Below are positions 11,998-22,090 of a DNA stretch of 64,000 nucleotides, one piece after another. The stretch is from NCBI RefSeq assembly GCF_937616625.2, contig NC_065570.1, forward strand, positions 14,518,001-14,582,000, given 5' to 3'. The notes under the pieces are model-generated. The model had not been told where the DNA came from and searched no databases. It saw only the letters and a program-made list of their open reading frames with translations. Source of the stretch: Mercurialis annua. Taxonomy: Eukaryota > Streptophyta > Magnoliopsida > Malpighiales > Euphorbiaceae. The position numbers were made by a program, and so were the translations under genes. Numbering within the stretch: the stretch's first letter is position 1; each line of letters opens with the position of its first letter.

Positions 11998-14262
11998 TGG
12001 TGGATGTCGGCAAAGGCGCTACGGGATAAGCAGTTAAGGAACAGGACAACTTGCCAGGGAGACCAGGAGGATCAGTTGAAGATAGTCCCCGGACCCCCAT
12101 AGCACCGGGGGGAATTGGATGATCCGGAATCTTCTTCAAAGGCTTCGGTAACCTAACACCCACTCCGGAAGACGAGTCAAACCAAGACTTTCAAGAAGCC
12201 ATGGCCCGCACGATGGACGGAGCAATGAGACGTTTCTGAGAGGAGGTAGCCACTATGGTCGAAGAAGCAACTGAATCAATCAGGTCCTAGACACCCAAAG
12301 GCAAGAACCGAGGTGTAACCGGAGGACGAGCGAGCAAAGGAGAGAAAGCACCCCACACAGTCGACAACCCAGAAGGAAAAGAGCCGGAAGTACTCATGAT
12401 AGAAGACGACAGAAAAGAAGAGGCGGACTTGCCCGCTCCCAGACGATCGGATATAGGGATGGAAAGCGTGGATCTGAAGGAGGTGCAAAGGCTCATTTCA
12501 GAGGCAATGCGAAAAGCCGTTGAAGAGAAGTCAAGAGAGCATGTCCAAGCTAACAGCATGACGGAAGTAAAATCACCCCTAGTAATGAGCGTGTTATCCG
12601 AGAAATAGCCAGAGAGGCTCAAGAAACCCAACTTTGATAACTTCTATTTAACCGGTTCTCAGGAGAGCCACGTCACGAAGTTTTACAACAAAATGATCAT
12701 GTTGGACGTCCCAGATGCGATACTCTACAATACATTCCCTACAACACTGAGCGATACAACACAACGATGGTACAATGGGTTGAAAGTCGGGTCAATAGCT
12801 ACATGGAGACAGCTGAACCGAGAGTTCGTCATAAGATTCTTTACGAACATCCTACACACACAAAAGTTGGGAATAACTCTACAGATGCAGGCAAGGCGAA
12901 GGAAAAACGCTTAGAGCATACATCGAATGATTCAACAATGAAGCCATGAAAATTGAAGACCTAAATAATAACACACTGGTGCAAGCCCTGAAGAAGGGTA
13001 CGCAGATGGGAGTAATAGAGGATAAACTAAGTTTGAAGAATCCAAAAACCTACTAAGAAGTAATGGCGATAGCTTAGAAATTTATTAATATGGATGACGG
13101 GAGGAGACAGAAGACTAGCGATGCACCAAAAAAAGAGGAAAGCAAAGGAAGTGCCTCTCATAGACAATCATCACACTCGCGAAAAAATTATGGCATGAGC
13201 CATCACAACATCAGCAAGTACACCCCATATGAAAAGAGTAACCACTAGAGGAACGACAACAGGTACACCAGCGATTATCAATCAAGGTATGGAGAGAAAG
13301 CCGAGGCATTCACACCGCTGAACACCACTAGGGCGAATGTCCTAATGTGGGTCAAAGAAAACCGGACACTCGTGACATGGCCCAGAAAGATGATCCACAG
13401 GACAGAAACGAGAGATGAAAATTGATACTATAAGTTCCAAGAGGACTACGGGCATGACACTGAGGAGTGCTATGATCTGAAGAAGGAAATTGAAAAACTG
13501 ATAAAGTTTGGAGCATTGAGGAAGTTCACAAACCACAAAGAGTAAAAAGAGTAGCGGAAAGAAGGAACCGACAAGGAGGAAAAAAAGGAAGAAGAAAGGG
13601 GAAGGAAGAAAGAAATTGCGGGAGTTATCAATGTTATCATCGGAGGAAAAAGCATGAAACAAGGGAGGAAAAGACCAATGGCGGAAATAATGCAAGTAAC
13701 GGAGCAGGCAGGAAGAAGGATGGAAGCAATGAAGATGATCACCTTTTTGGCGTATGACGGAACACACGTAAGGGGGCCACATAACAATGCATTGGTGGTA
13801 GAAGCAATTATTAACAATTTCTAGGTCATGAAGCTGCTAGTAGATGAGGGAAGCGCAGTAAACCTAATGACGTGGGAAGCATACAAAGGAATCGGTGGAG
13901 AACTAGGAAAGCTTAAGCACTGCCCGGTGCCGAAAGTAGGGCTCTGAGGAGCACCCGTCTAACCTAAAGGCTTAGCAGAGTTCGAAAGAGGAGGAAGGGA
14001 GACAAAAAAGATTACAACGTTGTTCTCTGTCGTCGACATGCCGCTGGCTTACAACGGAATACTAGGAAGGCCATTTTTATAGGATTCAGGAGCAATTACC
14101 AGCATCCGCTACCTAGTGATGAAAATAGCAACGACGGAGGGGGTCATCAGCGTGAAAGGGGATTAGTAGGTGGCATCCAGATGCTACACTATTACAATGA
14201 AAGAAATGGAGGAGTACAGCGCCCTGCTAAGAAGAAGAGCTAGAGACCGGAGGCCAAGGAGA
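11998..14262 (+). pseudogene. Tat-like gag-protease pseudogene
   Basis: At 12396-12610 is the acidic linker before the Gag domain. At 12610-12900 is the retrotransposon Gag core (LDVPDAILYNTFPTTLS, WYNGL, GSIATWRQLNREFVIRFF). At about 13420-13520 is FQEDYGHDTEECYDLKKEIEKLI, the zinc-knuckle-like region of Tat Gag. At 13730-14060 is the protease region (VRGPHNNALVVEAI, LLVDEGSAVNLM, AYNGILGRPFL), where DEG stands in place of the usual DSG. Several stops look like single changes of tryptophan or glutamine codons to TAG/TGA. Reading ends near 14262 and no RT motif follows. Confidence 0.85.
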
Positions 14263-14404
14263 TAAAATTATAGCCTTCATTTTTTGTACTAGCGATTTCC
14301 ATATTAATTTTAATATACAATCAAAATTCCCTTTTGTCAAAATTAGCAGGATACAGCAACAACAATAAACGAAAGACGTAAACAAATCCATGCAAACAAG
14401 CGAC

Positions 14405-14700
14405 AAAAGAAATATGTATCTTCAAAAGGCAACGACCAAAATAAAATAGTGATGCATATCTCTTAAAGGCAACGGCCAAATAACACGGAGATACATATCT
14501 CCCAAAGGGAACGGCCAAAATAAAACAGGGATACATATCTCTTAAAGGCAACGACCAAATAACACGGAGATACATATCTCCCAAAGGCAAAGGCCAATAT
14601 AAAATTGAGATACATATCTCTCCAAAAGACAACAACCGACTAAAGAAGTAACACATATCTATTAAAGAAAACAATCAAATGACAAATAACACAAAGATAT
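14405..14700 (+). repeat. 40-bp tandem repeat with a hairpin in each unit
   Basis: Six to seven units of about 40 bp carry AAAGGCAACGGCCAAATAACA and a dyad such as GGAGATACATATCTCC. Stem arms vary with the unit (GGAGATA/TATCTCC, GGGATA/TATCTCT, TTGAGATA/TATCTCTCC). Tat-lineage elements are known for hypervariable tandem repeats in their 3' part; here the block lies between protease and the antisense ORF. Confidence 0.85.
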
Positions 14701-14937
14701 ACATCTCTCGAAGCAATGGCCACACTACAAAAAGGGGGCACGAAATAAAACCAAGCAGAATATAAGCAAAAAAGAAAAACCCAACAACAATTAGAGCGAT
14801 AAAAGGTAAAAATGTATTATTAAAATTACATGTACAGCATATCAGGAGGTCACACTCTCCATATATAAAAAAACAAATAAAACAACAAATAATAATATAT
14901 AATGATGGCCAACAAAATCAAAATGACCCCCGTCAAG

Positions 14938-16223
14938 CACTGACGCCAGAAGAAGGCGGAGAGCTAACCGCCAAAGGGGAGGAAGTAAAAGAAAAAGGGG
15001 GAGAAGAGGGAGAAAGAGCAGCGGAGCCCATAACTAAGGTCGAAGTAGGAGAAGCACCCCCGCGAGAAGGAGAAGTACTAACCAACGGCTCCATGGCAGA
15101 CTTCCGAGCAGCTAACATAGAAAGGCACTGACTCCAAAATTGAGCCAGATCAACATAATAAAAAGAAAGATCTGCCACTAGATAGTTCTTCAAAATAGCC
15201 GACCTAATGGACCGACGGTAATGTTGAAACATAAGACAAACCACCTCAGTGGCTTCCTCTAGCTGGCTTTCCAGGGACTGGCTGTGCAACTCCAAGCGCT
15301 CACGCTCAGCCTCCACTTCCGCCCGGTCCAGACGAACATTGTTCAACATAGCTTGCAGGTCTGCGATGTGATTCTCTTGGGACCGAGAAGAACTCTGCAA
15401 AGTCTCCACCTGCTGGCCCGGTTGATCGAGATGCTTCTCCAGAGAAGCGGCGGTAAGGTCTTCTCATGAAGGTCGGTCTTTAAAGAGTCATTCAAAACCT
15501 TCAAAGAAGCAATCTCCTCCGCCTGACGATGGCTGAACTCCCGAACTCTCTTTAGAGCTGCAGACATATGTTCAAACTGAGAATCAACCTCCGACCAAGA
15601 ATTCACATACGTAGAAAGGCGAGTGCAGTCATCCTCTAGTCGAAGAACATCATCAAGAAGGCGAAGAACACTAACATAAAGAGAGGGAGTACCTCCAACA
15701 CCAGGAACTTGTCCGGAAACGGGAAGCGGACATTAACTCCAAAGACAAGCAGATATCGCATTACAAACGTTGTTAGAATCCAAAGGAGAACCCTTTGGAA
15801 GAATAAAACAATCCCGATCAACAACGTTACCCTTGAGAAAAAAGGTGGAACCAAGAACATTAGGACGCAGGTGAGAGGCGGGTTCCAAGGAAGAATTCGG
15901 AGGAGTGGTGGCAGGTCTCTTCTTAGTTCCCTCTCAAGAAATCGAAGGAAGAGAAGCGGACGACACAACGGTAGGAGAACATACCACCACAACCGAAACA
16001 GAGTCAGTAGCAATAGAAGAAAGAGCCCCAAAAGATGGAACGATGAGCATAACCGTCGAGAGAGAAGCCAATGAAGTAGCAGCAATGGAGGGAGGAAGAT
16101 CACCAACAGAAACAGAAGGCCCGTCCTCATTATCGGACAAAAGAAGGAAAGATTGGACATGATAGTGACCTTGTCGTCACTCAACATACCCGCGTCCATA
16201 GCATCAAAGATGTTCTTAGCCAT
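14938..16223 (-). pseudogene. antisense ORF of the Tat-like element, coiled-coil protein
   Basis: The minus strand opens at 16223 with MAKNIFDAMDAGMLSDDKVTIMSN, shifts frame near 16140 into a serine/valine-rich stretch (SDNEDGPSVSVGDLPPSIAATS), and continues through 15606-15350 and 15409-14936 as a heptad-rich coiled coil (MSAALKRVREFSHRQAEEIASL, then DRAEVEAERERLELHSQSLES). It ends in a low-complexity Ser/Pro tail with a stop at about 14936. A TATAAATA box lies about 86 bases upstream of the ATG on the same strand. Extra antisense ORFs are known in Tat-lineage elements; the function is not known. At least two frameshifts make this copy a pseudogene. I recognise no catalytic motif. Confidence 0.65.
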
Positions 16224-16308
16224 TCTGGTGAAAGATAGAAAGCGGGAGAAAAAATCAACAAGAAAATTCCGAAAGAAGTAAAGAAAAGAAATGATACAAA
16301 AGAAGATC

Positions 16309-16316
16309 TATTTATA
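16309..16316 (-). promoter_or_regulatory. TATA box for the antisense ORF
   Basis: The minus strand reads GGTTATAAATAGATC. TATAAATA is a strong plant TATA box, and the spacing leaves a leader of about 55 bases before the ATG at 16223. Confidence 0.5.
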
Positions 16317-16929
16317 ACCTTTCCCATGAAGGTAAAAAGAAAAAAAAACGAAGGGGTAAAAGAGGCAAACACGGAAGCAATAAATAGCAATAAAGTAACC
16401 ATAACCACTGCAGTGCTTGAACTAAAGAGGCACAAGCAACCCAACTGTCAAAAGCAATCAGGAAAGAGAGGCACGATGAAAGAAAAAAAGGAAAGTTCAA
16501 AAAGACGTGACAACTATAGCAGACTATCCCGACGTACTATAAATACAAGAGTAAGGAAAAAGAAGTCCATACGCAAAAGAGGTAGGCTGAACTATGGAGT
16601 CTCCCTGAGCCTCTTTGTAGCCTGTTTTAGTTGGGTTAAACAAAACCAGACAGCCAAAACATGCTACAAAAAGCACAGGAAGAACCCAGAAGAAAAGAAA
16701 AGAAGAAAAAGAAGAAGGACGCACCGGCCGCCTTAGATGTCCAAAATAAAATGGAGCAAAACCTTGAAATAAAACAGATCATCGAAAGGCCAACGGAAGC
16801 AAACGGACGAGACAGCATCAACAAAAAAGGAACGGAACAAGACACGAATAGCAAAACGACATAAGATTGCAATGATCAAAGCTTGGCATAAATACCCAGC
16901 CATCGCAAGAACTTGTAAGGGGGAATTAA

Positions 16930-17227
16930 TGATGGAACAAGTAAACAAACGAAAGGAAAACACAAGAGCCACAAAATCCCACATCGACTAGGAAAGGAGG
17001 AAGAGACAAAACACGCTACAAACACTATAAAAGGGACACGAGCCCAGAGGTGCAGGGCACGCAATTTGAACCAATAAACGCCTGTTACACTGAAGTTACC
17101 ATCCCATTAAAGCCCTTAAATAGATCTGAGGTCCTATACTCGAGTTCCTATATCTAAGGTCCCGAGTCCTTTTCTCATAGTCCTTATTTTCTTGCCCAAG
17201 TAACACGTCCGACATCCGGATCCATCA
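16930..17227 (+). repeat. 3' LTR of the Tat-like element
   Basis: It begins TGATGGAACAAG after a polypurine stretch (AAGGGGGAATTAA, to 16929) and ends GGATCCATCA. GGTAT follows, repeating the five bases before the 5' LTR. Confidence 0.92.
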
Positions 17228-17232
17228 GGTAT

Positions 17233-18749
17233 GTTGTTCTTATTAAGAATAAAAGTGAAGCTTTTTAAGAGTTCAAAGATTTTAAAAATGAAGTGGAAAA
17301 CCAAATTGGAACAAGTATTAAAATTCTTTAATCTGATCGAGGAGGTGAATACTTATGGTACATTCTTAAAAGAATGTGGTATTGTTTCCCAACTGACTCC
17401 TCCGGGAACACCGTATTTGAATGGTGTATCGGCACAGAAGAATCGTATACTGTTAGACATGGTACGATCAATGATGAGCTATACTGACTTATCCATTTCA
17501 TTATGGGGATATGCACTTCTTTGCGCAAATTATATTCTGAATCGAGTATCAATTAAGTCCGCTCCTAGGATACCATATTTGATATGGAATAGAGAGGAAT
17601 CAAGTCTTACACATGTTTAGGTTAGGGGATGTTTGGCGTATATCAAGAAATTGATATCAGACAAGTTGGAATTGAAATCAATCATTGGAAGGTTTGTTGG
17701 TTATCCTAAAGATAATTTAGGATATTACTTTTATATTCCATCCAAACAAACAATAGTTGTTAGTCTGAATGACCTATTTCTTGATAAAGAGTTTATCAAG
17801 AAGGAGGCAAATGAAGAAATATTAAATTAGATGAGGCGTCGTCTAAAGACCATGAAATTAATCAATGGAAATTGATGAAACCCATAGTGAGCCGGAATTA
17901 GTAAAACCTACAGAAACACCTCGAAGGTCAACTAGAGTATCTCATCCACTTAAGAGATGGATTTCTTCATGATATACAAGAGTTGTTTATTTTTTGAGAA
18001 AATGATCAAATTATTGATCCCTCTACTTACGAGGAAGCTATATATGATATAAATTCTTCAAGATCGCTTGAAGCTATAAAAATTCAAAATAGATTCCATG
18101 TACAATAACCAAGTGTGGGCGCTAGTCGATCCACCCGAAGATATTATACCCATAGGGAGTAAGTGGATCTTCAAGCGGAAAGTTGGTGCTGATGGAAAAG
18201 TGGGGACTTTTAAAACTAGGCTTGTTGTGAAAGGGTTTCGCTCAAAGGCAAAGAGTCGATTATGAAGAGACTTTCTTGCCAGTAGCCATGTTTAAGTCCA
18301 TATGGATTCTTCTTGCCATAGCTACACATTTAGATTATTAGGTTTGGCTAATGGATGCATTCCTTAATGGTCACATTGAGGAGGATATCTATATGGAACA
18401 ACCAAAGGATTTTGAATCTGAGAAAAGTTCCAAAGTGTGCAAGCTAAAACGATCTTTATATGGATTAAAGCAAGCTTCGAGAAGCTGGAATCGTCGTTTC
18501 TATGAAGCTGTAAAGTGTTATGCGTTTATCAAAAATGAAGACGAGCCGTATGTTTACAAGAAGGTCAGTGGGAGTGTTATCACTTTTTTGGTCTTCTACG
18601 TAGATGACATTTCGGTAATCAGAAATGTTGTTGGTATGTTAACTTTTGTGAAGCTTTGGTTATCCAAAATTTTCTCCATGAAAGACCTTGGAGAAATGAC
18701 CTACATTCTTAGTATTAATGTAATACCTCGTAATTTAGAGAAATAAATT
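17233..18749 (+). pseudogene. second Ty1/copia element, segment 2: integrase and RT
   Basis: This continues segment 1. Integrase follows with KNKSEAF, QLTPPGTPYLNGVSAQKNR, LDMVRSMMS and WGYALLCANYILNRV at 17240-17620, then GRFVGYPKDNLGYYFY at 17690. RT begins near 18115 (VWALVDPPEDIIPIGSKWIFKRKVGADGK) and continues at 18351-18745 with MDAFLNGHIEEDIYMEQPKDF, CKLKRSLYGLKQASRSWN, the active site FYVDDISVI and the residues MKDLGEMTYILSI. It is cut at 18750-18754 by an LTR insertion and resumes at 21918. Confidence 0.88.
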
Positions 18750-18761
18750 GTTAGCCATAAG

Positions 18762-21207
18762 TGATAATTTGGATACTCGGGAATTAAATAATAATAAATA
18801 AAATTTTATATTTAAATAAGAAAATAAATATTCAAAGGAATTAATTTAAGTTAGCGAGGTGTTAAACTTTTAATTGGAAATTTTTGTGGAAAAAGTCAAG
18901 TATAAGAGGGACTGCAAAATTTTAAGAAAAAAATTGACATAAAATAAATTAAAAGTCCCAAGAAAAACATTTTTAATATTTTCATCCATAAAATATTCTT
19001 AGTATTATAAATTAAATATTTTATTAAAAGGTGAAGTAAAATAATAAGGAAAATTTAAATGAAATAAAGCAAAGTCTTGTGGATTTTCTTCAAGATGGGT
19101 TTCTTTGTGCTTGATCATCATCATCCTCACTTCAATTTTTCTGAGTTTCTGTTATCAAGAGTATATTTTCTGGTCACTTTGATTCTATGGTTGCATGTTG
19201 TTTTTGGTTAGGTTTTCGTGGACTTTTGGTTTGAATTTCATGTTATGTGTTGTGATGAACATGCGTAATGTTTGAAACATGTTTTTATGTCTTAATGTTC
19301 TTGAATTGATGACATGTAACATGATTTTTTGAGGTTGTAGAATCTGAAATTTTTTTATAGTTGAGCTATGATAGGAATTACATGTGTTAATTAGGCTGCA
19401 TGTCAATGAATTAGGGTTATTTTGGTGAAATTATCAATTGTGGTTTTGGGCTAAAATGGCATGTTAAGTAACTTTTGGGGCATAATATGTTGTTGGATTT
19501 ATGTTCAGGGGCTGAAATATATATTATTCCATGATTTTCCATATTTTAGTGCGATTTGGTGAAATTATATTTTAGGTACTAAACAGTCATTTTTGACAAT
19601 TTGAGGGGCAAATTGTATTTTTCCAAATCTGTAATTTTCAATCCTTATGGACTGTTTTGAATGTAATGTTAGTTGATTGTATGTTGGGTTTGGATTTCAT
19701 AATTTCTTAGAGTCGGTTATGCTCTGAAATGATTTTTAAAGGTGATTTTACGAAAAATGGATTTTTCATGATTTTCCGGTTTTATTACGATTTTAAAAAG
19801 ATATGTATTTTAATGGTTTGGATAAAATGGTATTTATGAAAAATTGTTATCTTTTTGAGTTTTTGGCAAAAGAATCGTTTTTACAAGATTTCGAGTTTCG
19901 GGCCTCGAAACAGGTATTTCGACCGAAACAATCGTGGGATGCTCTCAAGTTGGAAAGTAGATTTTGGAAAGTAAATATCTTCTCTTGGAAAATGTATTTT
20001 AATCTGGAGCACATCTAGGATTTGAAAATTGTCTGAAATTGCGATTGTGTAGTTTTGAGTCGATGTTCGAGTCGTCTCATTTATTGCTTGCGTTGTATGG
20101 TTTAGAAATCCTTAGAGTTAGGATTTTCTATTTCTACATTTTAATTCAAAATTTTTGTAGACCCGTCAACGTCCCAAGGTGTTGGTTCGGACTGTGTGTG
20201 ACGAGAAGCTAACATTGGAGTTTGCTATTGTTGAAAGCAAACAGTGAGTATATACATTATATTTATTTGTGTAAGTAAATAAATGCTAGCGATAATTTTA
20301 ATTGGTTTTCAAAACGTTTAATTTAGCATAGCTATGGAGACAATGACATATGCTTTCCTAATGGGCGGCATTAGGACTGCGTGTATACTGGTTTGATTAA
20401 TATTTAGAGATTGAGTTGTACTCGGTGATGTACTCGGTGATTAATTTCTTGGGCTTCATACCTTGTGGATTAAGTGAAGTCGGTGATGTACTCGTTGGTT
20501 AATTTATCGGGCTTCACGACTCTTTGGATAAGATTAAGTTGTCGATTAAATGATTGATCAACGGAACGTCTCGGTGGATTAAATTTTCAAGAGTCGCAGT
20601 TACTTGGATTCGGGGATTTATGATTATCTGGATTTGAGGTTTAGGGTTTCATTTGATTCTATAACAATGATACTAAATGGTTTCAAAAGGTTTTCTTATT
20701 ACTCATTATTTAAATATAATTGTATGAACTCGCCAGATTTAATCTGACACGTGGATTTTAACATTTTCAGGTGTTTTGTCTCAAGGCGTGTCAATCCCGA
20801 TGTTTTATTTTCTCAAAAATGTTTTCATTGATATTATAAAACTTTTAAACTCTAGAACCGCAGTAGTGATAGTAGTTGTGCGTAGTTTATGTTGTATGTG
20901 TTTGTGTTTCCTCGGGAGTAGTCCGAGTGGTACGGTTTGTATAACCGAGTACGATATGTTTCTGATATTGGCATGTTTTATAATAATGATGTTGTATGAT
21001 TAGCTTGGCATGTTATCCTTCGCGTTTGTTTACTTTATCGTTTTTTTCATGCTAGATCTGAGAGTGGAGTCTCGATTGCCGCCGAGCATTGTGAAATGTA
21101 TGTTTATTGCATGTTCTTTTGTTTTTCTGAGGCTTGCTACGGGTTATGGAAAAACCACTCCCGTTCCCTAGCGCTGGTCTCGATGCCGAGGAATTTGGGT
21201 TATGACA
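18762..21207 (+). repeat. LTR, Tekay-like family, variant
   Basis: The AT-rich U3 starts TGATAATTTGGATACTCGGG. The acceptor-like ACATTTTCAG/GTGTTTTG is at 20761-20770. The end block GGCTTGCTACGGGTTATGG begins near 21132. A weak hairpin array lies at 20410-20600, for example GTGAAG/CTTCAC with GGTGATGTACTCG in the loop. The start is less certain than the end. Confidence 0.65.
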
Positions 21208-21917
21208 ACAACAGTTCGTAGTGTAAGGTCTATACTTCATGGATTATTGGACAGACTAATGCCATTATGAATTTGGTGACTGGTGTTATGAGATAAGGAT
21301 CAAGGTTTAAGGTTTTGTCTGGATCTATTATTGGATAGTACTTTTATATGGTTTTGCAATATTTATCTTAATTAATATTTGTTAGTAATTATGTGAACTC
21401 ACTCACTATAATCTGACCCGTTGATATTTCCCCTTTTTCAGGTGCATAGATTTTGAGCATGGCGAGACTCCATGTTGTTGTTTTGGAAGTCTCTACTGTT
21501 TTGTCTATATGTTTTGTACAATCTTCTAGAGTTGCAGTAGCCTAAATTAGACATTATGTTGCATGGTAGTCTTAGGTTGTGACATTGTTCATATATTATG
21601 ATACGTCATCATCGCATGTGTGCATATATATTGTCATAACATGTTTGCGTAATGCATGTATATGCATATAGTTGCCTCTACTAGGAAATTTTGGATATAA
21701 TATAATGTTTATTATCACGCGGACTATGATGTTATATAGCCCCAAATTAGGATTTACCTTTTCACCTGTTTAAAGGATTAAAAATGAATAATGCATGAAA
21801 TAGAAATTAAAGTAATGTTTTTAAACCGGTATATAAATCTTTAAATTTATAATGTTTTAAGGTTTTTTCTTTATTCGTCAGTGGTTTTAGGCTTGTTATG
21901 AATTTCAGATCGTGGCA
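21208..21917 (+). repeat. 3' fragment of a second LTR
   Basis: It has the family block AACTCACTCACTATAATCTGACCCG then TTTCCCCTTTTTCAG/GT at 21441, GAGTTGCAGTAG near 21521, and a worn end (AGGCTTGTTATGAATTTCAG ... GATCGTGGCA). Confidence 0.65.
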
Positions 21918-21922
21918 GTTAG

Positions 21923-22090
21923 ACTAATGACTGGTTTGTCTAAAAGCTTCTACTTAGAAAAGATATTGAAGAAGTTCCATATGGAAATTTCTAAGAGAGG
22001 GTTGATTCTTGTTAGGCATGGTATTCATCTTCTGAAGGAATGTCTCCATAGACTTCCGAAGAAAGGGATGAAATAGCAAAGATACATATG
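21923..22090 (+). pseudogene. second Ty1/copia element, segment 3: RT C-terminal fragment
   Basis: It reads TGLSKSFYLEKILKKFHMEISKRG, then VRHGIHL, typical of the copia RT/RNase H connection just after the YVDD domain. It is in register with segment 2 once the GTTAG-flanked insert is removed. Copia similarity fades near 22090. Confidence 0.75.

Larger units (their letters stand above)
11644..17227 (+). mobile_element. complete non-autonomous Tat-like Ty3/gypsy element (5584 bp)
   Basis: Two LTRs of 299 and 298 bp (TGATGG...CATCA) enclose gag and protease but no reverse transcriptase, RNase H or integrase. The flanking five bases are GGTAT on both sides (11639-11643 and 17228-17232), and removing the element rejoins the copia integrase reading. 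The LTRs differ at roughly one position in eight by eye, so the insertion is old. The order is LTR, primer-binding site, gag-protease, 40-bp tandem repeats, antisense ORF, polypurine tract, LTR. Missing pol means it depended on a partner element. Confidence 0.9.
18755..21917 (+). mobile_element. composite LTR insertion (LTR plus partial LTR) in the copia RT
   Basis: GTTAG occurs at 18750-18754 and 21918-21922. Joining across it restores the copia reading from the YILSI region to TGLSK..LEKILKKFHM. The insert holds one nearly full LTR (about 18762-21207, ending CTAGCGCTGGTCTCG ... GGGTTATGACA) and the final 0.7 kb of a second LTR (21208-21917, ending GATCGTGGCA). There is no coding region between them. 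It looks like a recombination product in which the internal region and most of one LTR were lost. Confidence 0.75.

Noticed and set aside
13342..13817. Minus-strand 146- and 115-codon ORFs with hydrophobic runs
   Set aside because: They lie opposite the Tat gag-protease, whose plus-strand frame shows the recognised motifs.
15636..16872. Leu/Phe-rich minus-strand ORFs resembling membrane proteins
   Set aside because: They are off-frame readings of A/G-rich plus-strand or Ser-rich antisense coding sequence; the coiled-coil reading fits better.
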